A DNA stretch of 64,000 nucleotides, taken from Amia ocellicauda (Eukaryota > Chordata > Actinopteri > Amiiformes > Amiidae). Shown here piece after piece: positions 9,463-21,193 of the stretch. The position numbers and the translations under genes are program-made. Below the pieces are notes generated by a model. The model was not told the DNA's origin. It ran no database searches and saw nothing but the letters and a program-made list of their open reading frames with translations. Positions within the stretch are counted from its first letter, which is position 1, and each line of letters starts with the position of its first letter. Location of the stretch: assembly GCF_036373705.1 (NCBI RefSeq), contig NW_027102660.1:62001-126000 (forward strand), written 5' to 3'.

Positions 9463-10754
9463 ATGTCTTTTGTCCACAGTCTATTGGAAGAATGCGTCAA
9501 ATCAGAACTGGATCTGTTTACAGTTCCATACACTCAAACGAGTATAGATAAGAGCATATATGTAGAGATTCCCCCTCTTTCTGCAATTTCAGACATGGCC
9601 CCTCTGGAGTTTTTTATAGCTGGCAATGGCGAGGATTATAATGATTTGAAAAACACATTTATTTTAATGAACTGTAAAGTGACTAATGAGGATGGCGATG
9701 CAATCGAGAAGACGGCCAACGCTGGGGTCATCAATTACCCGGTGGCCACCATGTTTTCACAGGTGGATGTGACCCTGGGAGATCGGCTCATTAGTCAAAG
9801 CAGCAATACTTACCCCTATAGAGCCATGATGGAGTGTAAACTTAATTATAGTGAGGAGACCCTAAGCAAACAGTTCAGCCCCGGCCTTTTCTTCAAAGAC
9901 AACCCGGAAGCTATGGACGACAAGGATCCAGAGGGACTCAATAAGGGTTTGCAAAAAAGAACGGCCTCTTCAACAGAAGGGAGGACCTTTGAGCTAATGG
10001 GGCATATCAATGCAGACATATTTTTCCAAGAAAAACTCATGCTCAACGGGGTAGACATTAAAATTAAAATGATCCGTAGTAAAAGTGCTTTTTATCTGAT
10101 GACCCCTGATACTGAAAAATATAAACTGACCATATTATCGGCCTCGCTGTTTGTGAAAAAAGTGTCCGTCTCCCCGGCGGTTAAACTAGGACACGCGCAG
10201 GCGTTAAGTACCCGATCGAAAGAGTCTATATGAAAGTCCACAGTATCCCTGCAGGGACACGGGTGATGAACCAGGAAAATCTGTTTCTAGGACAGCTCCC
10301 AAAACAGGTTATTATTGGTCTCGTGGATAATGATGCATTTACCGGGGTTTACAACAAGAACCTTTTTAACTTTTAACATTATAACGCGGAATTTATAGCG
10401 TTGTACGTCGATGGTGTGCAGGTTCCATCCAGACCTTTTCAACCTGACTTTGAAAACGGCAATGCGGTTCGTGAATATTACAGTGTAGTACTGGCTACGG
10501 GTCGCCATCTCAAGGATCAAACTCTGCTGATCGATCGCCGGGAATACTGCAGCGGTTACACCCTGTACGGTTTCAACCTGACCCCTGACGAAGAGTGTGG
10601 ACAACATTTTTCACTGATGAAGACGGGCAATATGCGTTTGGAGATGCGTTTCAAGCAGCCTCTACCACGCACTGTAAATATGGTCGTGTATGCTGTGTTT
10701 GACAACATTATTGAGGTGAATCGGAGGAGAAACGTTCTGTATGATTATTATTAA
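9463..10754 (+). pseudogene. Hexon-like major capsid protein, deleted/frameshifted (E1)
   Basis: It is open for 256 codons and then broken by a 16-bp deletion at about 10206. A later in-frame TAA lies near 10374. The remaining 3' part reads normally to the stop at 10754, which overlaps the protease leader. The intact version is E3, 42901-44208. Confidence 0.85.
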
Positions 10755-10755
10755 A

Positions 10756-11312
10756 ATGAACACCAGAGAGCTCAACCACATCATGAATGCCCTGGCCGGC
10801 TCACGGAAACTGTTTCAAGGAGTCTACGCCTGCGATCAGCTACCTAAATTTAAGATCAAGAATTTACCTGCAATGTACATAATCAACACACACCCTAAAA
10901 ATATGCCCGGAGAACATTGGCTGGCTATTTATCTAAGGGAGGACCACCGTGGTGAATTTTTTGATTCCTATGGAAACCCCCCGGATTTCAGACCTTTCCC
11001 TCGGAAGATCAATAACTTTCTGCTCAACAACTGTCAAGAAACCATTTACAGCGGTCGTCAAGTACAAAGTCTTCAGACCTTCACTTGTGGTCAGCACTGT
11101 GTGTTTTTCTTATATCATAGATCTAAAGGAAGGTCATACCCCGATATTATGGCCTTGTACAGTGAGGATTTAGGCCAAAATGATAAAAAAGTGGCAGAGT
11201 TTGTCAGTACACTGTGGACCCCCCTTATAACACAATGACTTACGACCCTAGCCAGTCATGTATACAGATGGGGTGTTCTTGTGAGGATTTTAAAAGATGT
11301 CATGCGTGTTAA
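10756..11312 (+). pseudogene. Adenain-like protease, C-terminal frameshift (E1)
   Basis: The catalytic part is intact (H in EHWLAIYL, D in FDSY, Q and C in CGQHC). One C is missing from the C run at about 11218-11223, so this copy ends at LITQ instead of the Cys-rich tail. The core might still fold. See E3 for the description. Confidence 0.8.
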
Positions 11313-11575
11313 GGTGAAAAAATAATGAAAACAGCCTTTGAATCATTAGTTTTGTTTTTATTCAAAACAATTCTTATACAAAGCAGGGGTTATGTTATAA
11401 ATAAATGTACAACATTTGAAAATAAAAAAAAATAAATAAAAAATTGTTTGTCGGGTCATTATTTACAGGGGAGACAAATAAAAACATGAGATTAATAAGC
11501 TTCCCAACGATGGATAGATCCTGAGGATGGTCGCTAAGCACGGTCAGAGTAATGAGATATCGGAGTCAGATCAGG

Positions 11576-12235
11576 CTACACCTCTTTACACAGATGGATT
11601 TTTTGTCGCGTTTCCTGGTTAGGAACTGTGGATTGGGGCATGTTCAGACAGGCCATCGCCTGTAGGAAAGCATTCCAGCCTACAGGTCGGCGACTCTCGG
11701 GTACCTTATTAGTGCTATTGACACTCTTCAACAAATCAAACATGTGTGAACCTTTGATCAGTTGTCCTTTAAAAACAAATTCACCCTGTTCATTCCAAGC
11801 CGTTACCCGCGGTTTCTGAACCATTTTGCGCAGGATATATTCTGCATGTCTCCTGCTTCTGGCCGGCATGTTTCTCAAAACATCCGTTACAACATCTCCC
11901 TCTGAACTCTCAACAGGTTCGGTCACCGCAACATCTTTATCAACCGTACCCCCCGCATCAGCCCCAGAACCATTTTCTTGAGAGGCCATGGTTAAAGTTA
12001 AAATGTTTTGATCTTTTTCACCCTGTCTAACCAGACGGAGGTAACGCTGTAACGTGTTGGTATACAACTGGGCTTTGGAATACTGATTTAAATCGGCCCT
12101 GGCCTGTATAGCTTTCATTTCAGAGTCCAGGTTGTTTTCGGCTGTTTGTCTAATGGGCTCTTGCCCGACAACATTTTTTCTCAGTTTCTCAAGCTGCTCC
12201 TGAGGGATCAAAAACATTTTCTGAGCATATTCCAT
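11576..12235 (-). pseudogene. Conserved late protein starting MEYAQKMF, shortened (E1)
   Basis: The frame matches the 247-residue E2 version to residue 219, where a TAG replaces the Glu codon after LCKEV. The last 28 residues are lost. Convergent polyadenylation signals lie in the AT-rich gap 11313-11575 between this gene and the protease. Confidence 0.7.
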
Positions 12236-12237
12236 TA

Positions 12238-12573
12238 TTAACCCACTCTGGAAGCTAGAAGACTGGTTAGGAAAGGCACGGCTATGCTCAACAGCGGTCC
12301 TATAAAACCCCTGGTTTGATTAATCTTCTTTCTTTTTCTTTTAATAGAATACTTCTTATTAGCGATGATCTTGATAACCGCTTTTTGTTTTTTGAGTTTA
12401 GAATGTTAAGAAGGGGTTAGGGGTATATTACCGTGTAAGATGTTAAAAGCTATTTCACACATGGTCTCGATCAAATCCGAGGGGGCCCCTGCCAGCACAG
12501 CTTTCCTATGGCGCAGGCTCCCCTCAAATAACATTTGCAAAAGTGGCAGATTTCTTTTAATCCGAACAGACAT
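12238..12573 (-). pseudogene. Small basic protein MSVRIKRN, nonsense mutation (E1)
   Basis: This is the same 111-codon gene as in E2-E4, but a TAA replaces the Gln codon before HSKL (near 12408). The Lys/Arg patch and hydrophobic tail are therefore not translated. Confidence 0.7.
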
Positions 12574-12579
12574 TCTTAT

Positions 12580-13251
12580 TTATTTCCTTTTCTTTAGCAC
12601 ATACACTGCCGGCCAATCGGGCGGGCACAAACCTGTTCTGAGGCGAAAGTCTTCTGGGGTTTGTGCTTTTAAGTCCGCAATCAAGTACCCGTAGGGTTTT
12701 TTGGTGGCATCCTCAAATGCCTCCAAAAAGAACTTGGTCTGGTTAGGGTACATTTGACGAGCCAAGACGGTGACCTGTAGTTTATCTCTGGGGTTTTTAA
12801 AAATAATTATATAATTGGCATTTAAATTAATAGTGCGGCTTTTTTTACCTTGAAAAAATAGATTTTGAACTAAATAAAGAATACTTAAATTCCTATGATG
12901 AGTGTACTTTGTGAAAGCTTTTTCCACTTCACTGTTGTCACCGGCCTGCTCCATCAGGTCATCAAGGATCACTAGGTTAGTTTGACCGGGCGGGAACAAG
13001 TCATCGTCTTACAACGAGGCGGGGAGACCTTGCACAAATTTCAGATTATTTTTTTTCGAAGCCAAATCATCGTAGAGAGGTTGCCAGCAAGAGTAACACC
13101 ACACTATGTTGTCAAGAGCTTGGGACACGGTTGCGTCCACATCTTCTATGATGTTCCTTATAAGATAGCTCTTCCCCGAATTGGAGGGACCAGCTATAAT
13201 ACAGGAGAAAGGGTGTTGAAGTCTGTTATCAAAACCACCGCTAATATCCAT
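12580..13251 (-). pseudogene. FtsK/A32-like packaging ATPase, nonsense mutation (E1)
   Basis: Walker A (GPSNSGKS) and Walker B (LVILDDLM) are present, but a two-base change creates TAA after PASL (13009-13011), between the two motifs. The upstream fragment is 80 residues. The downstream 139-codon frame has no natural start. Confidence 0.85.
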
Positions 13252-15096
13252 AAGGCAGAGTGGTATAATCAGTCTTCAACACTCCTTTATTGTACACCAC
13301 CCTGAACCGTTTGTTTAGTGATCTATTTTCCAACGTGTACTCCTTTTTATTGCGATAGATCTGATTTCCGGCTGTAATAATCTCACGAGGAGGCGCGTCT
13401 TTCTCGGTTACAAAACTTTCTACCAGGGTCGTCAGAGACTTGATGTTAATGAGCTTGTTGTTACAATGGTTCAGAGTGAAACCCTTAACTTTCATACAGG
13501 TCTTACCCGCAGCCGTTCTGTATGCGTCTTAGGACCCCCTGAAACAAACTCCACTATGTGGTCCTGAGGATCTAGTTCGCTCGTTAACTCCCCAAGGTAG
13601 TCCCCGAGGGGAGGGACCCAATCCCCTGGCCTGGTGACAAAGATTACAGAGTCAGAATCATGATAGAGTGTGCGTTCCTGCAACTGATCCATTAAGTTGT
13701 ACAGTTCAAGCCGGGCGTAAGCCGTGGTAAAAACCGCTATGAAAACATTAACGTTCCCCTGTTTGGTGGGGAAATCTTTAGGGGCCCTCCACTGGACCTG
13801 TGCCACGTGGTCATTTAAGAATTGAAAGTGTGATACTGCATGTTGTTTGGAAAACATAAATTCTATAAACTGTTCAGGGGTTTTAATCAAGGTTGTGTTT
13901 AGACGGTAATTTCTTTCCCCAAACTTACCCCACAGACTGTTTAAAATCAGTTTGGACATTTGTCTCTTGGCGGGGTTTACAGTTATGTTCCTGCAACTTG
14001 GTGATGTCTGAAAAGGCAACCCTCTGTTGAGAGTTTAAGCCAGCCCTCTGATGAAGCGTTAAAGCCTCTTGCAGAGCTTGGGGTTCAGGCATGTCGGGGG
14101 TGAGTAGTTTTATTAAACTGTAAGCAAAACAGAGCTTATTGTCCCCACTGGAACTCACCACTAATTGCCTGAGCTTGGTCCTAATTATGTCGTTCTTCAA
14201 GCATTTCGACAGTCTTCTAAGCGCCCCACCCTCAGGGTTACGAACCACATTCATTACCAGAGACAGACTTTCATCAGCTAAGATGGCTGCGTTACTTTGC
14301 AATAACGCTTCGATTTTAGCCAGACATCTAAATTATCTCCACTCAGCATTACAGATAGGTTGCTAAACAAATCATCCCCTCTGAGTTCTAACTGTACAAC
14401 ATCTCGAGGTCTGACCCTTTCAGCAACCTGTTCAAGCATTTTCTGCAAAGCCTCGTGTATGTTGACAAATATTTCTGCATAATTGTCACAATTTAAAAGT
14501 TCTGCAAAATTAAAACACTGAATCATTTCAAAATTGTTATAGGCCGGTCTATCTATAATCACGGGATCACTGGTACTCTTGGACACATCATCATTTTGAA
14601 CAAAGCCTTCACCCCCTACATTCTCACAGAGCATGTCCTCCACAGCCTTATCAGTCTCAGAACCCTCCACATTCCGAACACCCCCACTGCTGACATCTAC
14701 AAAACCCCCTTTTTGAGGAGGCTCATTTAAAGCCTGTAAAAGTCCTTCAAAGATATCCAACCGGTTAATGTCAAGACCCTCCTCTATAGTGATGGCTGCT
14801 TCTGCCGCCATCCTGTGTTCTAATTGTTTCAAATCATTTATAATAGGGGCAGAATTTGGTCGGGGTAGCTCCTCCAAAGACTCCACCATTTCAAACAAAT
14901 CGGGGTGAACTAGGGGGTGAACCTCTATAAGCGCTACCGGTGGGAGGTGGTTATTTAGATCATTGACCATCTGTAACAGGTCGGGGTTCACAGGTAAGTC
15001 TGTTAATTCACATTCTATCGGTGGTAATTGGGGGTTATTTAAATCATTTATCATTTGTAATAGTAATAGGTTCATTGGGACATCAGAGGAGTTCAC
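13241..15096 (-). pseudogene. PolB: PolB with 2.28-kb internal deletion (E1)
   Basis: The C-terminal polymerase part (LNSLWGKFGER, and DSDS in place of DTDS) is joined at about 13990 to the N-terminal region. Zinc-finger, exonuclease and motif A sequences are missing, and the frame changes across the joint. A 4-bp deletion near 13528 breaks the frame again before the C-terminus. The N-terminal shared frameshift (about 14300) is also present. The 3' end overlaps the ATPase start by 11 bases, as in other copies. Confidence 0.9.
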
Positions 15097-15258
15097 AACA
15101 GGGCCGGGGATGTTCTCTCGGGAAGGTCTTTTTGGGGCCCTAGCTTGTTCATAATCCTTTAGTTTGTGAGTTCTTTTACCAAGTCAGGACATTTTTTAAT
15201 TTATTTTTTATTTTTCCAACAACCCACAATAGTAAGGCGTTTTGTGTCTATTAAAACA

Positions 15259-17299
15259 TTAAATACGGTACAATTCGTTAGTAAGGGTATTAATAAGGGT
15301 GTTTTGGCTCTCTATCACCAGGTTTTGCCCCACTAACACAAGTCTTTGATTTTGTAACAAAGTATGTAGCAACTCATGCCGACCTTCAGGAAGTAGCTCC
15401 GGGGGCTGGTGGCCTGGCTCAGCTTCAAAGGATGGTCGCTCCGGTAAATCTCGGTCGAAGGAGGCAGGGAGCGAGTGTATACTCATGGACGGAGACCAAG
15501 AAGGCCTTTGCGGTGACACCCTGGCCAAGCGCGGGGTTACTGTTTCGCGTTTCGGTAGCCAAGAAACGGGTCTGGGGGGACGATGTTGAAACTAGGCCGT
15601 CGTTGGGTGGTGTGTCAGCCCTGACTGACGGCGACCCCTGAGGTTGTTGGATGCCTGTATTTGTTCCGCCCGACAATGCGGCGGGCTGAATCTGGGGTGT
15701 TGAATTACCCCCAGAAGGCTGTGGCCTGAGTAGATGTTGGGGGGTCTCCAAGACCATCGTGGGGGATCCTCTCGGTGATCTCACCGGGAAAGATGTTTGA
15801 TCCCACTTAGACGGGGTAATTGTCCTCAATAGCTCATTCACAGAATGACTATCCCAAGAGTCTTGGGAAGAATAAAAATATACATTACATTTACATCTTT
15901 AAACGGCGACAGAAATCAAACTTAAAACAACATGTCCAGGACATTCAAAACCTTTAGCTTTTTTAGACCTTTGAAAATAGCCTTAGACATTCACTACAAC
16001 GCCTTATTATTTACAGACAATATATTTATTAGGACTTGATAATAAATTTAAAACAGAGAAGCCGCTGTAAATAAACTGTTTCTTAAATGTTTCTTTAAAA
16101 ACTGTAATATTGTTAATAAAACACACACACACACAACAACATTTCATTTTTAAACGAACCTTCCAAGTGTAAACGCTTCCTGATCCCGGGACTTCCTGTT
16201 TCACAAACGTTTTCACGATCTGTTTAAATATTAAATACAATGAACACCTTCAAGCCTTTTCCTACAACCACTTTAAAACAGAAGTATAATAGCGGGAGAT
16301 AAGCCAAACAACTTACTAAACCCTTTCGGACGGCTTTACTTCCTAACCAGACGGTACGGCAATCGGTCATTTCTAAACACGTTCCCCAGAAACAAGCCTA
16401 GACCTGTCCGGACTTCTAAAGATCTTTCCCAGAACCCCCCGCCCTACAGGAAACGGTCACCCATCGCTTAAATATTAGCCCTCAACGGGCAAACAAAGCC
16501 CTTTTAAAAACATTAAAGTTTGAAAGATCTTACTTACCTCCACAGAATAATCGTTTCTTATGTTTTTCGGCTGGTTTAGCTTTTTGCACCGCTGTGAAGG
16601 TAAGAGACATGTTTAACCTTTAACCACACCGCTTTATAAAAAGCTTTAACCTCTTACAGGCTGCAGATATATACTCACAGCTATCAGATACCGGGGCTGA
16701 CGGCCTTTCAGATTCTTGAAAGGTTACGGTTCTCGAAGGTAAAACGAAACAAGCCCTCGATGTGGAAGGCCTTTCGTTGTCTCGAACCACGTTTCTTAAT
16801 ACTGTTAGACAGGATAATTTTTTAAAATTAACAAAACTGGACTCAAACATCTTACAGAAACGTTATACAAACAAACAGGGGTTTAGTTCTTACCCGGTCG
16901 GCAGACAGCCTGTCTAGGGACAACCACTTCTCTTGGTCGATCCTTGGAGACATTAATCACAGGCCTTTCGATAGTTTCTGTGTAATTAAAGAGACCGGCA
17001 TTAATATATATTAAAACGTTTTCATAACTCTAATGAGCCGCTTCAAACCACACACACCCATGCATAAGAACCCATGAGCGCAAACACAAAAATCTTACCG
17101 TCGTTGTTCCAGATGATCTCCTCAGCGTTGGGAATTAACTCCTGTTGACTGGCTGAAAAATTATTTTACAGAACTTAAAACAGATGTTATAGCCTTATTT
17201 ACAATACATGCACACAACACGCTCTGAGTCAATGAAAAGAATCTGAAGACTTGCCTAAAAACTCGTTTAAATCGAATCGCTGATGTTGTTTCCGGACAT
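15259..17299 (-). pseudogene. Seven-exon spliced gene, broken (E1)
   Basis: Exons match E0: 17255-17299, 17099-17152, 16894-16977, 16679-16801, 16538-16591, 16160-16219 and 15259-15861. Exon 1 is one base short (aatcgaatcgctg), which shifts the frame. Exon 7 has an extra T (cggggttactg near 15538), shifting it again. All splice signals are retained, including the GC donor. Confidence 0.65.
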
Positions 17300-17873
17300 T
17301 GTTGATCTTTAGTCTTAAATCGAAAGGTCAGTATGAGTCTGTCGAGCTGAAGACCAGACCTTCATACTTATACTGATGGCCACATGCCGGATCTGCTTGT
17401 AAGGCATTGTTCTGGTCTGGCCTTTGTGCCGCCCTGTTACCAATTAACATATCAAAACCAACCAATAAAATGACACTGCATCAAATTTCAAATAGAAACC
17501 AAGATGGAGACGATCTCTCTCCTCTCTACTCTAAACTTTTATTAGAACCTTTTGGTCTCTCAAAAAAACATTTTTAAACATCAAGACCTATAGTCAACCA
17601 CCACTAAGAATATTTCAGGCCTTTATAAGCACTAAAAAACAACCTGAGCCTAGAAAATAACTATAAAGATCAAAAATAACTAGCGCTTTTACAGTGATTT
17701 TTTTTTTTTTTTTATAGCGATGCTATGTTTGGTATTAAACAAGTCACAAACTACTCAGAACAGCGTTTATCCCCGCAAAAGATATATTTGGGTTTATTTT
17801 ACAAAGCTTATAAATTATATAGGTTAAAAGTATTCTGAATGTTTTGATATCACACGCCATACCAACTGTTGTC
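17300..17873. other. Truncated right subterminal region (E1)
   Basis: This is upstream DNA of the spliced gene, with its TATA box and poly-T run near 17698-17713. It stops at 17872-17874, within ctgttgtct, where tRNA-repeat DNA (cttctacacc) begins. The subterminal duplication, hairpin and inverted repeat of E0/E2 are absent. Confidence 0.7.
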
Positions 17874-18170
17874 TTCTACACCTTACGGTAGCAACAAATC
17901 TAACTACTGCTTTACTTTAACAATAATAATGACGGCGACCACGATGACAACAAGAACAACAACAACAAGAACAACAACAACAACATCATCATCATCATCA
18001 TCATCAGATTTTAATTAAAAGTGGCTACACCAGCGTTTACAATTTCAACCTGTCGACGGACGGACGCTCTGAGTGCATCGATTGCGGGCACTCCAATGAA
18101 GAAAAGACACCCACCGCCTCCGGGGAACCACGAGGGCAAGAATGACGAAAAGGGCCAGCCCACAGTAGGC

Positions 18171-18243
18171 TGTTTCCGCCCGGTTTCGAACCGGGGACCT
18201 TTCGCGCGTTAGGCGAACGTGATAACCGCTACACTACGGAAAC
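18171..18243 (-). tRNA. tRNA-Val-AAC: tRNA-Val(AAC), apparently intact
   Basis: All stems pair. The acceptor is GTTTCCG/CGGAAAC, the anticodon stem TTCGC/GCGAA around CTAACGC, and the T arm CCGGG/CCCGG with TTCGAAA. A-box-like TAGTGTAGCGG and B-box GGTTCGAAACC are present, and a TTTT run lies about 20 bases downstream. It has G rather than A after the anticodon compared with the vertebrate form I remember. Confidence 0.85.
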
Positions 18244-18922
18244 CGACACCGCTGCCTCTTGCTTCAAATGGTTACCGTTAAAGCCTGCTGGTAAAACGGG
18301 CTCAGGTGTTTCAGGTCGGCTAGGCTGTGAGATGGCGTCTGAAGTGCGGCGAAAGGATGCCATTTTCACTGACCTGTTTGGCATTGCTAAAGGGCACATC
18401 AGGACACTTTGGAAACTCTTTCAAAGGAAGAACGCCCTGAGCTATGACAAGACTTACACTTACCCCAACAAGGTGATGTTCAATGGCTTGTTCAAACAGC
18501 TGCTGCTCGTCTTGTGCCACCATCAGACAATCACAAAGCTATTGTGCCTTCTACACCTTACGGTAGCAACAAATCTAACTACTGCTTTACTTTAACAATA
18601 ATAATGACGGCGACCACGACGACAACAAGAAAAACAAGAACAACAACAACAACAAGAACAAGAACAACAACATCATCATCATCATCATCATATTTCAATT
18701 AAAAGTGGCTACACCAGCGTTTACAATTTCAACCTGTCGACGGACGGACGCTCTGAGTGCACCGATTTCGGGACACTTAGGAAACTCTATCAAAGGCAGG
18801 TCGCCCTGCGCTCTGACAGTGCCTGCACTTAGCCCAACAAGGTGATGCTGAATGGCTTGTTCAAACGGCTGGAGGTCCTCCGTCACCACCAGACTATCAG
18901 AGCTATACTGCGCCTTCGACTA

Positions 18923-18928
18923 CATAAG
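18923..18928. other. Uninterrupted (empty) CATAAG target site, cluster II
   Basis: The context cttcgactaCATAAGagtaac is the same host sequence that flanks E0, E2 and E4, but with no element inserted. Confidence 0.8.
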
Positions 18929-19153
18929 AGTAACAGCAATGTCGCTGATCCTGCTACGGTCGTATTGTAACAGCTACAACATGTATCGATTTTAAAAGTG
19001 TGAGTTCCAGCGCCTCGCAAAGCTACCCTTCTGCGATCGTTTGTTCTCAAGGTCAGGATTTCTTGCCACTCCGAGGAAGAGAAAACGACGGCCGGCCTTG
19101 GAGCAGAGAGATGGCGACGGGTAACATGGCACTGGCACGCGTGCACCGCGGGT

Positions 19154-19226
19154 TGTTTCCGCCCGGTTTCGAACCGGGGACCTTTCGCGTGTGAGGCAAA
19201 CGTGATAGCCACTACACTACGGAAAA
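19154..19226 (-). tRNA. tRNA-Val-CAC: tRNA-Val(CAC), first base changed
   Basis: The anticodon loop is CTCACAC and the D, anticodon and T arms are intact. The first base is T instead of G (cggaaaa on the plus strand), which breaks the first acceptor pair. It shares this change with the copy at 54535. Confidence 0.75.
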
Positions 19227-19515
19227 CGACCCGTCCTGGCGTTTCGAATGCCTCCCATCGAAGCAGGCTGATAAAACGCGCACAGGCGTTTCCCGTGGGC
19301 CAGCCTGTGAGATAAAGGTTTCTATTTTCACTGACCTATTTTGCATTGCTAAAGGGCACATCAGGACACTTCGGAAACTCTTTCAAAGGCAGGACGCCCT
19401 GCGCTCTGACAGTGCCTGCACTTAACCCAACAAGGTGATGCTGAATGGCTTGTTCAAACGGCTGGTGGTCTTCCGTCTCCACCAGACTATGAGAGCTATA
19501 CTGCGCCTTCAACTA

Positions 19516-19521
19516 CATAAG
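19516..19521. other. Target-site duplication CATAAG, left of E2
   Basis: It is preceded by host sequence cgccttcaacta and followed by the element terminus agtagatagtag. It matches the right duplication at 35703-35708. Confidence 0.9.
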
Positions 19522-19706
19522 AGTAGATAGTAGGGTTTTTTGGGCGCGGCCTATTTTGTTATGACGTATGCCCTAAGCTTATTAATATTCCTACGTCATA
19601 ATTGGGGGGCGTGATTTTAGGTAGAGTTATTTCCTTAATTATTCCTACGTCATATCCGTCAGAAAGTGTGCACCCATAAAACCCTGAACAACAAGGCCAC
19701 CCATAA
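19522..19706. repeat. Left terminal inverted repeat of E2 (185 bp)
   Basis: It begins AGTAGATAGTAGGG and pairs with 35518-35702. TGACGTA/TACGTCA motifs lie at 19562-19568, 19592-19598 and 19646-19652. They resemble ATF/CREB sites, which are also typical of adenovirus terminal and early promoters. Similarity between the two ends stops just after cccataa. Confidence 0.92.
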
Positions 19707-19750
19707 ATACCCCCACCCCTCTGAAGGCAACGCCCCGAAACTCTCCTCTC

Positions 19751-19758
19751 TATTTAAG
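19751..19758 (+). promoter_or_regulatory. TATA box of early gene 1 (E2)
   Basis: TATTTAAG lies about 70 bases before the ATG at 19825 and just inside the left inverted repeat. With the three ATF/CREB-like sites upstream, it forms a compact early promoter. The same arrangement is present in E4 (about 55132). Confidence 0.55.
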
Positions 19759-19824
19759 AACCCGCGCTTCTTTTAGGCAATACCTCTTTAATTCTCAGCT
19801 TCTGAAACATCCCGCTTCTTCAAC

Positions 19825-20229
19825 ATGTCCAGCGACATCAACATGAAACCCCGCAAGAAACAATCCCGGGCAAGGGTTCCTGTACTCACCAATTTGAAGA
19901 TTGAACGCTCCTGGGTGTTGTTCTGGGGGGCTCGACGGGGTTACCGCTTTAAAAGGGATCCCAGCTATGTTGGAGTGGAGCTTCTTGCTTTGGGAGAGAA
20001 GGAGGGTACGTTGGAACCTTTTGAGATGGTAATTGAATACTCTTATGAGGACTGGTTGAAGGTGATGGCCTGGAGAGATCTGGGGCTTGTGGATAAGACT
20101 CTAGAAGGCTTGCAAGAGGGTCCAAGAGAATGCGAAATGGAGTCTCCGACTCAGGGTTTTGAAAGGTGTGAATGGGAAAGCTTGCAGAACTACGACAGAC
20201 GACGTGTGGGGTTTTGGAGGGGGGTCTGA
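19825..20229 (+). pseudogene. Early gene 1, internal deletion (E2)
   Basis: This copy has the true 5' end: ATG after the TATA box, a basic N-terminus (KPRKKQSRAR), then a globular segment with RSWVLFWGAR, YVGVELLALG and EYSYEDWLKV. After SLQNY a deletion of about 281 bp (relative to E3 38704-38985) shifts the frame, so the last residues (DRRRVGFWRGV) are not native. I do not recognise the family. E4 has the same deletion. Confidence 0.65.
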
Positions 20230-20332
20230 CGGCTCAGGGGCTACTCTCTTCTAAGAGGGCGGTGTGTCGTGACGTAGTGAAGAGATAGGATAAAAGGTGC
20301 AACAATTCATTCATGGTTTAAAATTAAAGAGA

Positions 20333-21181
20333 ATGTCTTACCCGAAAGCTGCGGACGTCGACAGGCTCTACAGGCCTCTTCAAACCCGGGATCACCCCTG
20401 GTTCTATTCCCCAGATTTTGTATACACTCTGGAACCCTTTGACTGTGGTTACTCTCCAAGACCTCAGACCCCGGTCCCTCAGGACGAAACAACATGCGGT
20501 GCGATGGATGTCCAAATGAGTCTCGGGGATCCCCAGCCTCTGGAGCTCATGGAGGGCCTTGATTTTGCCGAACTGTCTACCGTCTGTGCGTCTCAGGAGG
20601 GGGTCAGTCCAATGGATGGAGAAACACCCCACAAACCACCAGGCGACCCAATGAGCATCGGACTGTCCCGGGGGCGTGATGAAGACGCAGGATTTTTGCC
20701 CGGGGTATGTGACCAAGTAAGCAGAGTGGTTAAAAGCACCCTGGTGTATATTCTGAGTGCTCTCATCGACCGAGCTCTGAAAGAAGTCTGTCGGGGGTGT
20801 GAAGTGAATCACCCCAGTCAGTTGAGACACAGTTGTTTGTTTGAACCAGACCGTTACTATTTCCTGTTCTATTTCAACGTGTTTTACAGAAGACTGAACA
20901 AACCGTGGCTGAAACCGGCACTAATCAAGGCGCTCTCTTACTCCCACATACATGTCACTGTGGGACAAGTCCAGAAAATCATAGATGAGATTTTGCTGGA
21001 GCTGAAAAAGGAGCCGTTTATAATAGAGAAACTTGGGCAGCTGTTCAATGACCTGGATGAGCCGAGTAGAAAAACCGCTGGCAAGCTAAAAGCTTATTTC
21101 TTCCGTAAAGAAGTTAAAGCTGGGGGCAGCGACGAAGAATTCGACATCTACGCCACTGATTCAGACTCTGACCTGAACTAA
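20333..21181 (+). CDS. Early gene 2 with CxxC...HPSQ...HxC motif (E2)
   Basis: This is an intact 282-residue frame starting at the ATG of MSYPKAADV, 40 bases past a TATA-like element preceded by TGACGTAG. It differs from E1 at a handful of residues (for example VETP to GETP and EPMSIG to DPMSIG). The Cys/His knuckle reads HPSQ. Confidence 0.6.
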   Translation: MSYPKAADVDRLYRPLQTRDHPWFYSPDFVYTLEPFDCGYSPRPQTPVPQDETTCGAMDVQMSLGDPQPLELMEGLDFAELSTVCASQEGVSPMDGETPHKPPGDPMSIGLSRGRDEDAGFLPGVCDQVSRVVKSTLVYILSALIDRALKEVCRGCEVNHPSQLRHSCLFEPDRYYFLFYFNVFYRRLNKPWLKPALIKALSYSHIHVTVGQVQKIIDEILLELKKEPFIIEKLGQLFNDLDEPSRKTAGKLKAYFFRKEVKAGGSDEEFDIYATDSDSDLN

Positions 21182-21193
21182 GGGACTTTGAAC

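Larger units (their letters stand above)
5345..17873. mobile_element. Maverick/Polinton copy E1, truncated at both ends
   Basis: The left breakpoint (about 5344) lies inside early gene 1. The right one (17872-17874) lies in the right subterminal region, so neither inverted repeat is present. PolB has a 2.28-kb internal deletion. Most genes carry private stops or frameshifts, making this the most decayed copy in the window. Gene order matches the other copies. Confidence 0.9.
17874..19521. repeat. Host tRNA-Val tandem repeat, cluster II
   Basis: This holds one AAC-type and one CAC-type tRNA-Val gene with spacer units, two (AAC/AAG)n-(TCA)n tracts (17945-18006 and 18610-18690), and one uninterrupted CATAAG site. 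The unit word ctacaccttacggtagcaac occurs at 17876 and about 18550. It ends at the E2 target duplication. It closely resembles cluster IV from about 53885 onward. Confidence 0.8.

Noticed and set aside
18514-18702. Thr/Ser repeat open frame through the (AAC/AAG)n and (TCA)n tract
   Set aside because: It is microsatellite translation. Tract length varies between clusters and no conserved start or stop is seen.
20333-20700. LxCxE-type retinoblastoma-binding motif in the early genes
   Set aside because: Candidates such as TVCASQE and LDCFCN do not match the motif.
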